Assembly (NCBI GenBank): GCA_001898825.1
Contig: MKVK01000021.1
Coordinates: forward strand, 51,686-115,685
Length of the DNA: 64,000 nt
Origin: Magnetospirillum sp. 64-120
Lineage (GTDB): Bacteria > Pseudomonadota > Alphaproteobacteria > Rhodospirillales > Magnetospirillaceae
Direction: 5' to 3'
Shown here: piece by piece, positions 1 to 9,911 of the stretch
Layout: every line of letters starts with the position of its first letter
Numbering within the stretch: the stretch's first letter is position 1
Translations under genes and position numbers: made by a program
Notes under the pieces: model-generated
What the model was told of the DNA's origin: nothing
What the model saw: only the letters and a program-made list of their open reading frames with translations
Databases searched by the model: none

Positions 1-3000
1 CGCCGCATCGTCGTTGCCAACGCGATAGACGTCGCGGGCGAAGGCATAGGTGGGCAGCCGCAGGCGACGGCGCTGTTGCGCATAGGCCCTGGTCCAGTCG
101 ATGTCGGCACCGGTCACCCAAAGACCGGCCAGCACATCGGCGGGCTGGTCGGCGGGCACGGTCGGGCCGGGCTTGTGGCTGCTGCCCAGCTTGCCGGTGA
201 ACAGATCGGTGCTGTCGCCGGCCAGGAAACGATCCAGGCCATGGCGCAACTGGTCCAGCGTGGTCACCACCAGGGCCAGACGGTGGCGCATGGCGTCGCG
301 ACCCACTTGCAGGGTGAAGGCCAGATCGGGCAATTCGGCGGCGGCGACGCGGCCGGCGGCGATGAAATCGCGCAAGGCGCGGGCCTGGTCGGCCAGACGC
401 TCGGCATTCTGTGCCGACAGCACCACCACCAGCGGCCCGGCATGGGCGGCGGGCGGCGGGGTGGGGCGGTTATATTCTTCCAGGATGACATGGGCGTTGA
501 CGCCGCCGAAGCCGAACGACGAAATGCCGGCCCGGCGTGGCAGCGACAGGCCTTGGGCATCTTGGATTTGCGGCCAGTCCTCGGGCGAGCGCACCACATG
601 GAAGGGGCTGCCGTCCAACTGGACATAGGGGTTCAGGTGGTCGCAATGCAGACTGGGCGCCAAGGTGCGGTGCGCCATCTGCAGCAGCACCTTGATCATG
701 CCTGCGGCGCCGGCGGCCAGTTCCAGATGGCCGATATTGGTCTTGACCGAACCGATGCCGATACGGGCGCCGCGGGTGCCGGCAAAGGCGGCTTTCAGCG
801 CGTTGATTTCCACCGGGTCGCCTAGTTTTGTGCCGGTGCCGTGGGCTTCGATGTAGCCGATGGTGGCCGGCTCGATGCCGGCGCGGCGCAGGGCTTCCTG
901 CACCAAGGCCGTCTGTGCCGCCGTGTTCGGCGCGGTCAGCGAATTGGCACGGCCGCCATGGTTGACGGCGCTGGACCGCACCACCGCCAGGATGGGGTCG
1001 CCATCGGCTTCGGCGTCGGCCAGGAACTTCAGCACCAGCATGCCCACCCCTTCGCCACGGACATAGCCGTTGGCGTCGGCGGCGAAGGTCTTGCAGCGGC
1101 CATCGGGCGACAGCATGCCGGCCTTGGCGAAATTGATGTGGGCTTCGGGCGTGACCATGGTGTTGACGCCGCCCACCACCGCCATGTCGCAATCGCCGGC
1201 CCGCATGGCCTGCATGGCGCGGTGGAGCGCCACCAGCGAACTGGAACAGGCGGTCTCGACCGGTTCGCTGGGGCCGTGCCAATCCAGGAAATAGCTGATG
1301 CGATTGGGTCCCACCGAGGGCACCGCCCCGGTCGCCACATAGCCTTCGCCGCCGGTGGCTTCGCCGATGGAATCGCGATAGCCGCTGGACGAGGTGCCGA
1401 CGAACAGGCCGACGCGGCGGCCGGCCAGAGAGCGCGGGGCGTGGCCGCTGTCTTCGATGGCCTTCCACACATGCATCATGATCAGACGCTGCTGCGGGTC
1501 CATCAGCTTGGCTTCACGCGGCGAGATGCCAAAGAACAGCGGGTCGAATTCGAACACGCCGTCGATGAAGCCGCCCCAATGGATGTTGGTCTTGCCGTGT
1601 TCGGTCTTGGGGTCGCCATCCAGGGCCTGCCAGTCCCAACGGTCGGCGGGAATGCGGGTGATGCCGTCGCGTCCGTTCCGCAGATTGTCCCAGAATGCGT
1701 CGCCGTCGCTGGCCTGGGGAAAGCGGCAGGAAAAGCCGACGATGGCGATATCGCCGCCGGCAACCGCCGTCGGCGCCATGACCGGGGCCGGACTGGGCGC
1801 CGTCTGCACCGCCTTCGGCAAGGTGGCGCTGCCGGCGATGTGGGCGGCCAGGCGGTTCAGGGTGGCGAACTCGAAGAAATCGGCTGGGGTCAGGGTCAAT
1901 TGCAACTCGGCGTTCACCTGGGCGGCGAAGCCGGTCATGGTGATGGAATCAAAGCCGAATTCGCCCAACTCGGTATCCGGGTCCAACACATCTGGTGCCA
2001 CTTCCAGCACTCGGGCGGCGATGGCGGTCAGCGCCGCCAAGGCCGATTCCGCCGGTGCCGCGCTTTCCACTGGGGCAATGGCCGGCGGCGCCGTCTCGGT
2101 CGGAATGATGGCCGCCATCGGCAGGGCGGCGGGGGCCGGGGGGGTGGCGCGAATCCAATGGCGAGTCTCGGCCAGGGGATAAGGCGGCAAGGTGATCCGT
2201 TGCTGCGGATTGGGGCCATAGAGCCGTCGCCAATCGACGGCGAAGCCCTTGACCCAGACTTCCAGCAGACCGTCGGCCCGGCCCTTGGCGGCCAATCCGA
2301 TGATGGCCTGGGCGATGTCGGGGTCGCTTTCCAGCACCGAGACGGCGCCACGTCCGCTTTTCACCCGGCCCCGGTGCAGGGCCGGGTCGTCGTTTCCGGC
2401 CAGGAAGCCATCCAGACGCAGCAAGGCCTCGGCCGGGCTGGCGGCGGTGAATGCCAGACGGTGCTCCATGGCGTCGCGGGTGGTTTGCAGGCTGAAGGCG
2501 ATGGCGGACAGGTCATGGGTGCCATCGGCGATGAAATCGCGCAAAGCGCCGGCCTGGGCGGTCAACGCTTCGGGGCTGTGGGCCGACAACACCAGCAGAC
2601 AGGGGCCGGTGCTGGGCGACGATTGCTTTGCTGCGGGCAGCAGGTATTCCTCGACCACCACATGGGCGTTGGCGCCACCGAAGCCGAACGAGCTGACACC
2701 CGCCCGGCGCGGCAGCTGCCGGCCTTGGGAATCGACCACACGCGGCCAGTCCTGGCGGTTCCGTGCCACTTGGAACGGCGTGCCGGCCAGCTTCAGGTAA
2801 GGGTTCAGGGTGTCGCAATGCAGGCTGGCGGCGATGGTGCCGGCCTGCATCTGCGCCACCACCTTGATCAGCCCGGCGATGCCGGCGGCCAGTTCCAGGT
2901 GACCGATATTGGATTTGACCGAACCCAGCACGCAGTTCATCGCCGGGGCAGGGCCGAAACGGGTTTCGGCCTGACGGCTCAGATCGGCGAAGGCATGGGT

Positions 3001-6000
3001 CAGCGCCTCGATCTCGATGGGATCGCCCAAGGGGGTGCCGGTGCCGTGCGCCTCGATGTAGCCGACGCTGCGCGGGTCGAAGCCGGCCCGGCCATAGACT
3101 GTGCGCAGCAGATCGGCCTGGGCCTTGGGATTGGGGGCGGTCAGCGAGCTGGCACGGCCGCCGTGGTTCTCGCCGCTGGCACGGATCAAAGCCAGGATAT
3201 TATCGCCGTCGCGCTGGGCGGCGCTCAGGCGTTTCAGCAACACCAAGCCGATGCCCTCGCCACGGCCATAACCGTCGGCGGCGGCGGAAAACGGCTTGCT
3301 GTGCCCATCGGGGGCCAGCATGCCGGCGCGGGAAAAACCGATGAAGGTGTCGGGGACCAGCAACAAATTGACGCCGCCGGCGATGGCCGCTTCGCAGGTG
3401 CCGCCACGAATGGCCTCGACGGCCCGGTGAACGGCGACCAAGGCGCTGGAACAGGCGGTCTCCACCGCCACGCTGGGCCCGTGCAGATTGAAGTGGAAGC
3501 TGATGCGGTTGGGCCCCAGGGACGGGGCCAGACCGGTCATGGCGTAGCCTTCCACCGTATTGCCGGCGCTGCTGGCCAGGCGGCCATAGCCGCTGTCGGC
3601 GATGCCGACGAACACCCCGGTATCACTGCCCGACAAAGCCTTGGGCGGGATGCCGGCATTCTCGAACAAGCGCCAGACCTGGGTCAGCAACAGCCGTTGC
3701 TGCGGGTCCATGGTGCGGGCTTCCGGCGCCGACAGGCCGAAGAAGCCGGCATCGAACTGGTCGATGCCGTCCATGAAGCCGCCGCTGCGCACGTTGCACT
3801 TGCCCGGCTCGGTCTTGGGGTCGCCCCAGATGGCGCGCCAATCCCAGCGTTCGGCGGGGATGTCGCCGACGCAGTCGCGGCCCTGGTCCAGATTGGCCCA
3901 GAAGGTTTCGACGTTGCCAGCGCCGGGGAACTGGCCGGCCATGGCGATGATCGCCACCGCGTCCTCGGGGATGCTTGGTATTGGCGCCACCGGAACGACC
4001 GGTTGGGTGACGACGGGGGCCGGAACGTGGACTTCGGCCGGCGCGGTCGGTTCCAATCCCAGTTTCGCCGCCAGCACGGCACCGTGGGTGTCGGCCAGAT
4101 GGCGGGTCAGTCCGGCCAGGGTCGGATGCTCGAAGAACAGCGTCGGCGTCAGTTCCAGGTCGAACAGATCGTTCAGGGCGTTGGCGAATTGGGTGAAACT
4201 GATGGAATCGAAACCGTATTCGGTCAGTTCCTGGTCGTCGTCCAGGTCGTCCACCGCCACCTTCAACTGGCGGGCGGCGGCGGCCATCAAGCTGTGGCGC
4301 AGCTTGTCGGACAGGTCCGGGTGGGATGGTGCTGCCACGGGCGCCGCCATGGGCACGGCCGGGGTCAAGCGGCGGGCCAGCTTATCGGCGTCGCCGGTGC
4401 TGACCATGAGGCGCGGGGCGTCGAAGGCCATGGCCCGGGCCAGGATGTCCAACCCGGCGCTGCTGGGCAGGGACACCAATCCCGTGGTGCGCGTCATCAT
4501 GGCTTCACCCTGGGCATCAAGGCGCATGCCGCCCTCGGCCCACAGCGGCCAGGCGATGGCGACGGTGTTGCCGTGGGCCAATCCAGCGCGGCGGCGCACC
4601 TCGCGCCCCGCCGCGAAACCTTCCAGGAAGCCGTTGGCAGCGGCATAGTCGGTTTGTCCGGCGCTGCCCATCACGGCGGCGATGGACGCGAACAATACGA
4701 AGAAATCCAGCGCGCTGTCACCGATGGCTCGGTCCAGGTTGACGGCGCCGGCCACCTTGGGGGCCAGGACCGCCGCCAGCCCAGCGGCGGTCTTGGTGGT
4801 CAGCAAGCCGTCATCCAGGATGCCGGCGGCGTGGATGACGCCGTCCAGGCGGCCATGGCGGGTGCGGATGCCGTCAACCACAGCCTGGGCCGCCTGGGCA
4901 TCGGCGATGTCGGCGGCGACATAGTCGGCACCGATGCCGTCCAGCCAGTCTTGGGTGGCGGCATCGGCCTTGCGGAGGCCGCACAGCACCAGCCGGGCGG
5001 TGGGGGTTGCGGCATGGATAGCGTCGGCCAGCAGGCGGCCCAAGCCGCCCAAGCCCCCAGTGATCAGGATGACCTGGCCGTCGCGCCAAGGCGCGGTCGC
5101 GGGCGGCAGGCTGTCCTGTCGCCAGTCTTCCTGCCACCAGCCTTGGTTTTCCCAACGCAGCTTGGTGCCCGGGGGCCGGGCTGCGGCCTCGGCCAGACGC
5201 GAATCGGCGTCGGCAAACCCATGCGGCAGGATCAGCACCTGTCCGCCCAGTTGTGGGCGTTCCTGGGCGGCGCTGCGCAACAGGCCGATCACCCCGGCCA
5301 AGGCCTCGGCATCGGGGCCGTCCTCGATTGCCACCTGCACCAGGGTCGAAGGGCTGGCGGATTGGGCGGTGGCCAGAACCTGCTGGGTCAGGCGGGAATA
5401 ACGTTGCGTCAAATCGCCGGTCGTTTCGGCCCGGATAACTTGGCGCTGGGTCCAAATGGCGGTGGTCGCCTCGGCCGGACGCCAATGGGGGATCCAGGTG
5501 TGGATGGCGGTTTGGGCGGCGTCAGTCGGCAAGCGGGTGGCGAAGCCGCTGATCCGCGCCCGCAGGCTGCCGTCGGCGGCCAACAGGTCCAGGTCCAGGG
5601 TGCGGACGCGTTGAGCGGTCTCGGCCTTGGCGGCCGGGCGGATGTGGACCCACATCTCGGCCGAGAGCGGGCCCAGGATGTCGACGGCATCGACGGCGAA
5701 GGGAAGGGCGGCGGCCGGCGTTCCCCCTTCGGCCAGCGCCATGCCGACGGCGGCCTGGAAGGCGCCGTCCAGCAGGCTGGGGTGCAAGGGATAGGCTTCC
5801 AACGTTCCCGCCACCACCGGTGGCAGGATCAGGCGGGCCAGCACGTTTGGCCCCTCTCCGGTCCACAGTGCGGTGATGGCGCGATGCGCCGGGCCGTAAT
5901 TCAGCCCCATGGCGTCGAAGGCGGCATAGATCTGTTCGCCGCTGTAAGCCTGGGGATGGGCGGCCCGTAACGCCGCCATGTCGACATTGGTCGCGACGGG

Positions 6001-8598
6001 CGCCGCCCCCTGTTCCAGCCGCATCTGGGCGTGAAGCTGTTTTTCCGCCCCCGGCATCCGGCTGGCGATCTCGACCATGCCGCTGGCACGGTCCAGGCTG
6101 ATTTCCACCGTGGTCGGCGCGTCCACCATCATCGGCCGCACCCACACCACCCCCTTCAGGCTGCGGGCGGTGATGCCGGCGGCACGGGCCAGTTCCAGAT
6201 AAGCGACGCCGGGCAGCACCGGCGTGTCGTGCAATCGGTGGTCGGTCAGGAAGAATTCGTCGCCTTTCAGGGTGACACGGAAACGATCCGTGCCCTCGGC
6301 CTGCAAAGCCATGCCGGGGACGACGGGTGTTTCCACCATCGGCAGCCAATAGCGCTTGCGTTCGAAGGGTGTCGGCGGCAACGACAGGCGACGGGGCGTC
6401 GCCCCTTTCCACAGGCGCGGCCAATCCATGGTGTCGCCGGCCATCCAGCCCGCCGCAATGACAGCGGCATCGGCGGCGGTGATGGCGACGGCGGCATGGC
6501 GACGATCCACTTGGCGGGCGGCGGAATCATCGCTCAGGAAGGCGTCCATCAACTGGACCAGATGGGCGGCGCTGTCGGCGACGAAGGCCATGCGCACCGG
6601 CCAATGGGTTCGCCCGCTTTGCAGGGTCCAGGCCAGGGCATCCAGCTCGGTGTCGGTCACCCGCCCTCGCAATGCCGCCACCAACTGGCGCAATCCATCG
6701 CGGCTGCGGGCCGAGACCGGCACCACCAGCGGGCGCGGCGCGGTGCTGGCCTGGGTGGCGGCGGCGCGGTATTCCTCGATCACCACATGGACGTTGGCGC
6801 CGCCGGCCCCGAACGACGACAAGCCGGCGCGGCGTGGCGCCTCGATCCCGTCGATGACCGGGCGCGGCCAGGGCTGGGATTCGTGCAGGATGGCGAAGGG
6901 GCTGCCATCCAGGTTGATCAGCGGGTTGACCGGGCTGGCGTGCAGGGTCCGGTATTGCGTGCCGTTGTTGATCGCCAGCAGCAGCTTGATCAGGCCGGCG
7001 ATGCCGGCGGCGGTCTCGGCGTGGCCGATGTTGGATTTGATCGAGCCGATACCGCAATGGGGGCTGGTCGGCGTCGGCAAGCCACGTTGGGCGTAAAGTT
7101 GGGCGAAGGCGGTCTTCAGGCCTTCGATTTCCACCGGGTCGCCCAATTTGGTGCCGGTGCCATGACACTCGATCATGGTGATGCTGCGCGGGTCGGTGCC
7201 GGCCCGGGTGTGGGCCTCGACGATCAGCCTGGCCTGGGCCGCCGGGTTGGGGGCGGTCAAGGACGAGGTGGTGCCGCCATGGTGTTCGACGCTGGCGCGG
7301 ATCACCCCCAAGATGGGGTCGCCGTCGCGTTCGGCCAAGTCCAATCGCTTCAGCAGCACGGCGCCGACGCCGTCGGCGCGGGTATAGCCGTCGGCCTGGG
7401 CGGAAAACGTATGGCAATGGCCCTTGGGCGACAGCATCCCCACTTGCGAGAACAGCACGTGCTGGTCGGCCGACAGCATCAGATTGCTGCCGCCGGCGAT
7501 GGCCATGTCGCAGCCTTCGTGGCGGATGCTCATCACCGCCCGGTGCAGTGCCACCGCCGAGCTGGAGCACGCGGTGTCCACCACCTCGCTGGGGCCGTGG
7601 ACGTTCAGCAGGAAGGACAGCCGGTTGGGGCAGAAGGCATGGCCCAGGCCGGTCATGCGCTGGGCGTCGGTGATGCCCGCCTGGTTGGCCAGGTTGACGT
7701 AATCCAGCAGGTTGATGCCCAGGAACAAGCCGACCTTGCGGCCGTCCAGGGCGGCGTGCGGTATTCCGGCCCGGTCGATCAGCGCCCAGACGCATTCCAT
7801 GAACAGCCGGTGCTGGGGGTCCATCAGCTCGGCTTCGTGGGGCGAGAGGGTGAACAGGCCGGCGTCGAACAAATCCGCGCCCGCGACGAACCCACCCCAC
7901 TTGATGCGGGTGAACGGTCCCTGGCGCGGATCGCCCCACACCTTGCGCCAGTCCCAGCGGTCGGCCGGCACCTCGGTGACGCAATCGTCGCCAGCGTTCA
8001 GATGGGCTTCCAGGCTTTCCAGATCGGGGCTTTGCGGGAAGCGCCCGTCCATGGCGATGACGGCGACGGGGATTTCCCCGTCGCTGGGGGCGGGACGGGG
8101 GGCCGTCTGCGCCGGTTGCCGACGATGGGCGCGGTGGCGGGTCAGCCAGGGGGCCAGATCGTCGGTATTGCCGCGGGCAGCCTTGGCCGGGGCGGGGGGC
8201 TGGCTTTCCTGGGCGTAACGGGCGTCGATGGCCGCACCGTGGCGCTGGCGCAAGATGTCGGCCAGATGGTGCAGGTTGCGGGCTTCAAAGAAGGTGGTGG
8301 GCGCCACCTGGATGGAAAAGGCGCGGGAAATCTTCACCATCACCTCGGTGATGGCGATGGAATCGATGCCGAAATTGGCCAGGTTTTCTTCCAGGTCCAA
8401 CTGTTCTTCCGGCAGGCGCAGGGCCTGGGCGGTCAGGTGCCGCACATCGGTCAGCAGACGATCCGACAAGGACGCCGAAACCTGCACCGCCGCCGCCGCA
8501 GGGGCGGCGGCGGTGTCCAGGCCAGCACCGGCCAGCAATTCCTGCTCGAGCAGGGACGACATGGCGGCGGCGAGATCGGTGTCGTTCTTGTCGGTCAT
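1..8598 (-). CDS. trans-AT PKS, modules 6(ACP) to 9 (PKS2, 3' end off window)
   Basis: Modular trans-AT polyketide synthase; 2866 codons are visible and the gene continues past the left edge. It starts at ATG 8598, 11 bp after the monooxygenase stop. Domains in order: ACP (Ser80, FGIDS), KS (Cys344 in DTACSSS, HGTGT and NIGH histidines present), docking linker, DH (His787, Asp944; the usual HxxxGxxxxP reads HRLHDTPVLP, Gly replaced by Asp), KR (Tyr1318 in TDYAAAN), ACP (Ser1465), KS (Cys1716 in ETACSSA), linker, ACP (Ser2218), KS (Cys2451), and a docking linker ending at the window edge. There are no AT domains, so malonyl units must come from the trans-AT. The middle module is only KS-ACP. 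The N-terminal ACP has no KS of its own and should complete the KS-terminated last module of PKS1, with the monooxygenase encoded between them. Confidence 0.95.
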   Translation of the reverse strand, partial: MTDKNDTDLAAAMSSLLEQELLAGAGLDTAAAPAAAAVQVSASLSDRLLTDVRHLTAQALRLPEEQLDLEENLANFGIDSIAITEVMVKISRAFSIQVAPTTFFEARNLHHLADILRQRHGAAIDARYAQESQPPAPAKAARGNTDDLAPWLTRHRAHRRQPAQTAPRPAPSDGEIPVAVIAMDGRFPQSPDLESLEAHLNAGDDCVTEVPADRWDWRKVWGDPRQGPFTRIKWGGFVAGADLFDAGLFTLSPHEAELMDPQHRLFMECVWALIDRAGIPHAALDGRKVGLFLGINLLDYVNLANQAGITDAQRMTGLGHAFCPNRLSFLLNVHGPSEVVDTACSSSAVALHRAVMSIRHEGCDMAIAGGSNLMLSADQHVLFSQVGMLSPKGHCHTFSAQADGYTRADGVGAVLLKRLDLAERDGDPILGVIRASVEHHGGTTSSLTAPNPAAQARLIVEAHTRAGTDPRSITMIECHGTGTKLGDPVEIEGLKTAFAQLYAQRGLPTPTSPHCGIGSIKSNIGHAETAAGIAGLIKLLLAINNGTQYRTLHASPVNPLINLDGSPFAILHESQPWPRPVIDGIEAPRRAGLSSFGAGGANVHVVIEEYRAAATQASTAPRPLVVPVSARSRDGLRQLVAALRGRVTDTELDALAWTLQSGRTHWPVRMAFVADSAAHLVQLMDAFLSDDSAARQVDRRHAAVAITAADAAVIAAGWMAGDTMDWPRLWKGATPRRLSLPPTPFERKRYWLPMVETPVVPGMALQAEGTDRFRVTLKGDEFFLTDHRLHDTPVLPGVAYLELARAAGITARSLKGVVWVRPMMVDAPTTVEISLDRASGMVEIASRMPGAEKQLHAQMRLEQGAAPVATNVDMAALRAAHPQAYSGEQIYAAFDAMGLNYGPAHRAITALWTGEGPNVLARLILPPVVAGTLEAYPLHPSLLDGAFQAAVGMALAEGGTPAAALPFAVDAVDILGPLSAEMWVHIRPAAKAETAQRVRTLDLDLLAADGSLRARISGFATRLPTDAAQTAIHTWIPHWRPAEATTAIWTQRQVIRAETTGDLTQRYSRLTQQVLATAQSASPSTLVQVAIEDGPDAEALAGVIGLLRSAAQERPQLGGQVLILPHGFADADSRLAEAAARPPGTKLRWENQGWWQEDWRQDSLPPATAPWRDGQVILITGGLGGLGRLLADAIHAATPTARLVLCGLRKADAATQDWLDGIGADYVAADIADAQAAQAVVDGIRTRHGRLDGVIHAAGILDDGLLTTKTAAGLAAVLAPKVAGAVNLDRAIGDSALDFFVLFASIAAVMGSAGQTDYAAANGFLEGFAAGREVRRRAGLAHGNTVAIAWPLWAEGGMRLDAQGEAMMTRTTGLVSLPSSAGLDILARAMAFDAPRLMVSTGDADKLARRLTPAVPMAAPVAAPSHPDLSDKLRHSLMAAAARQLKVAVDDLDDDQELTEYGFDSISFTQFANALNDLFDLELTPTLFFEHPTLAGLTRHLADTHGAVLAAKLGLEPTAPAEVHVPAPVVTQPVVPVAPIPSIPEDAVAIIAMAGQFPGAGNVETFWANLDQGRDCVGDIPAERWDWRAIWGDPKTEPGKCNVRSGGFMDGIDQFDAGFFGLSAPEARTMDPQQRLLLTQVWRLFENAGIPPKALSGSDTGVFVGIADSGYGRLASSAGNTVEGYAMTGLAPSLGPNRISFHFNLHGPSVAVETACSSALVAVHRAVEAIRGGTCEAAIAGGVNLLLVPDTFIGFSRAGMLAPDGHSKPFSAAADGYGRGEGIGLVLLKRLSAAQRDGDNILALIRASGENHGGRASSLTAPNPKAQADLLRTVYGRAGFDPRSVGYIEAHGTGTPLGDPIEIEALTHAFADLSRQAETRFGPAPAMNCVLGSVKSNIGHLELAAGIAGLIKVVAQMQAGTIAASLHCDTLNPYLKLAGTPFQVARNRQDWPRVVDSQGRQLPRRAGVSSFGFGGANAHVVVEEYLLPAAKQSSPSTGPCLLVLSAHSPEALTAQAGALRDFIADGTHDLSAIAFSLQTTRDAMEHRLAFTAASPAEALLRLDGFLAGNDDPALHRGRVKSGRGAVSVLESDPDIAQAIIGLAAKGRADGLLEVWVKGFAVDWRRLYGPNPQQRITLPPYPLAETRHWIRATPPAPAALPMAAIIPTETAPPAIAPVESAAPAESALAALTAIAARVLEVAPDVLDPDTELGEFGFDSITMTGFAAQVNAELQLTLTPADFFEFATLNRLAAHIAGSATLPKAVQTAPSPAPVMAPTAVAGGDIAIVGFSCRFPQASDGDAFWDNLRNGRDGITRIPADRWDWQALDGDPKTEHGKTNIHWGGFIDGVFEFDPLFFGISPREAKLMDPQQRLIMMHVWKAIEDSGHAPRSLAGRRVGLFVGTSSSGYRDSIGEATGGEGYVATGAVPSVGPNRISYFLDWHGPSEPVETACSSSLVALHRAMQAMRAGDCDMAVVGGVNTMVTPEAHINFAKAGMLSPDGRCKTFAADANGYVRGEGVGMLVLKFLADAEADGDPILAVVRSSAVNHGGRANSLTAPNTAAQTALVQEALRRAGIEPATIGYIEAHGTGTKLGDPVEINALKAAFAGTRGARIGIGSVKTNIGHLELAAGAAGMIKVLLQMAHRTLAPSLHCDHLNPYVQLDGSPFHVVRSPEDWPQIQDAQGLSLPRRAGISSFGFGGVNAHVILEEYNRPTPPPAAHAGPLVVVLSAQNAERLADQARALRDFIAAGRVAAAELPDLAFTLQVGRDAMRHRLALVVTTLDQLRHGLDRFLAGDSTDLFTGKLGSSHKPGPTVPADQPADVLAGLWVTGADIDWTRAYAQQRRRLRLPTYAFARDVYRVGNDDAA

Positions 8599-8609
8599 GA
8601 CGGTGTCCC

Positions 8610-9911
8610 TCAGACCTCGGCCAACATGTCGCGGTAATGGCGCATATGGGCCAGCAGCTTCCACAAATCGGCTTCCCACAGATGCCGGTAGGACTTGACG
8701 AAGTATTCCTGCCCCAGATCGGGATGGTCCGCCTGCTTGGCGGCCAGGAACTTGGCCAATCCCTTGGTGCGGTCGCGCAAGGCCCGGGCGTAGTTCAAGA
8801 CGTACAGACCTTGCGTCTTCAATCCGTCGCCCAAGCCGGCGGCCGAATTGATGAAGCCCATGAACAGCAAATTGTCATGGTTGCGCGGGGTGGAATGCAG
8901 GAACAGGTCGGGGATGCCGTTCTTCCATTCCAACAGGTCGCGATCCAGATAGGGGAAATCGCGGCGATAGCCCGTGGCGTACAAGATCAGGTCGATTTCG
9001 GCGGTGCTGCCGTCCTTGAAGGTGACGGTCTTGCCGGCAAAGCTTTCCAGGTCGGGCTTGGGGGTGATGTCGCCATGGCCCACATGGTACAGCAACAGCG
9101 AGTTCATCACCGGATGCGCCCCGTCCAGCGGGTAATCGGGCTTGGGCAGACCGTAATCGGTGCCGTCATAGCCCGCCAGTTTGAACACCTGCTGGATATA
9201 GGCCATGGTTTCCTGGCGGGTCTTGAACTTGGCGCCCAGTTCCATCATCCATTGCGGCGTCGGCTTGCCGTTGATGAACTTGGGCTGGAAGTAATAGCCA
9301 CGGCGGGTGGAATGATAGACTTCGCTGGCCGCATGCACGGCGTCGACGGCGAAGTCACAGCCGGAATTGCCGCCGCCCACCACCAACACCCGCTTGCCCT
9401 GCAATTGGGACAGATGCTTGTAGTCGCGGGCATGCAGCACCTCGCCGCTGAAGCTGCCGGCGGGTGCGGGTTCGGGGAACAACGGTTCGCGGTGCAGGCC
9501 GGTGCACACCACCACCAGGGAATAAAGCGCGTCATGGCCGGCGCCGGTCTTCAGCCGCCACAGATCGCCCTCGCGGGTCAGGCTGGTGACCGGGGCGTTG
9601 AAGTGGGCGTGTTTGCGCAGGCCGAAATGTTCGGCGTAATCCAGGATGTAACGCCACATCAGCTTGTGGTTGGGATAGACCGGATAATCGTCCGGCATGG
9701 GGAAGTCGGGCACCTGGGTGTTGAACTTGGGCGAGATCAGGTGCAGCGAATCATAGGTGCGCCCCGACGCCCCTTCAGAATTCCACACGCCGCCGAATTC
9801 GGCCTCGGCCTCGTACAGGTCGAAATCGATACCGCCGTCGATCAACTCGCGGCCGACACCGATGCCGGTGGGGCCGCCGCCAATGATCGCCACCTTGAAG
9901 TTCGTGCTCAT
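8610..9911 (-). CDS. class B flavin monooxygenase (Baeyer-Villiger/FMO type)
   Basis: FAD- and NADPH-dependent monooxygenase of 433 residues. Two Rossmann motifs are visible: GGGPTG (11-16, FAD) and GGGNSG (179-184, NADPH). Between them is FSGEVLHARDY (154-164), which fits the FxGxxxHxxxY fingerprint of class B monooxygenases. The ATG at 9911 overlaps the PKS1 stop as ATGA; a longer upstream frame exists but lies inside PKS1. It sits between the KS-ending PKS1 and the ACP-starting PKS2. This suggests it acts on an ACP-bound chain, most likely as an oxygen-inserting Baeyer-Villiger enzyme like those in other trans-AT pathways; that is inference. Simple alpha-hydroxylation is the main alternative. 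Confidence 0.9.
   Translation of the reverse strand: MSTNFKVAIIGGGPTGIGVGRELIDGGIDFDLYEAEAEFGGVWNSEGASGRTYDSLHLISPKFNTQVPDFPMPDDYPVYPNHKLMWRYILDYAEHFGLRKHAHFNAPVTSLTREGDLWRLKTGAGHDALYSLVVVCTGLHREPLFPEPAPAGSFSGEVLHARDYKHLSQLQGKRVLVVGGGNSGCDFAVDAVHAASEVYHSTRRGYYFQPKFINGKPTPQWMMELGAKFKTRQETMAYIQQVFKLAGYDGTDYGLPKPDYPLDGAHPVMNSLLLYHVGHGDITPKPDLESFAGKTVTFKDGSTAEIDLILYATGYRRDFPYLDRDLLEWKNGIPDLFLHSTPRNHDNLLFMGFINSAAGLGDGLKTQGLYVLNYARALRDRTKGLAKFLAAKQADHPDLGQEYFVKSYRHLWEADLWKLLAHMRHYRDMLAEV

Noticed and set aside
841-5970. Very long plus-strand open frame (about 1700 codons) opposite PKS2
   Set aside because: Gly/Ala/Gln/Arg-rich, no recognisable domain, and exactly antisense to well-supported KS, DH and KR domains. 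High GC content keeps the antisense frame open.
6031-8637. Long plus-strand open frame (about 870 codons) opposite PKS2
   Set aside because: Same composition artefact, antisense to conserved KS and ACP motifs.
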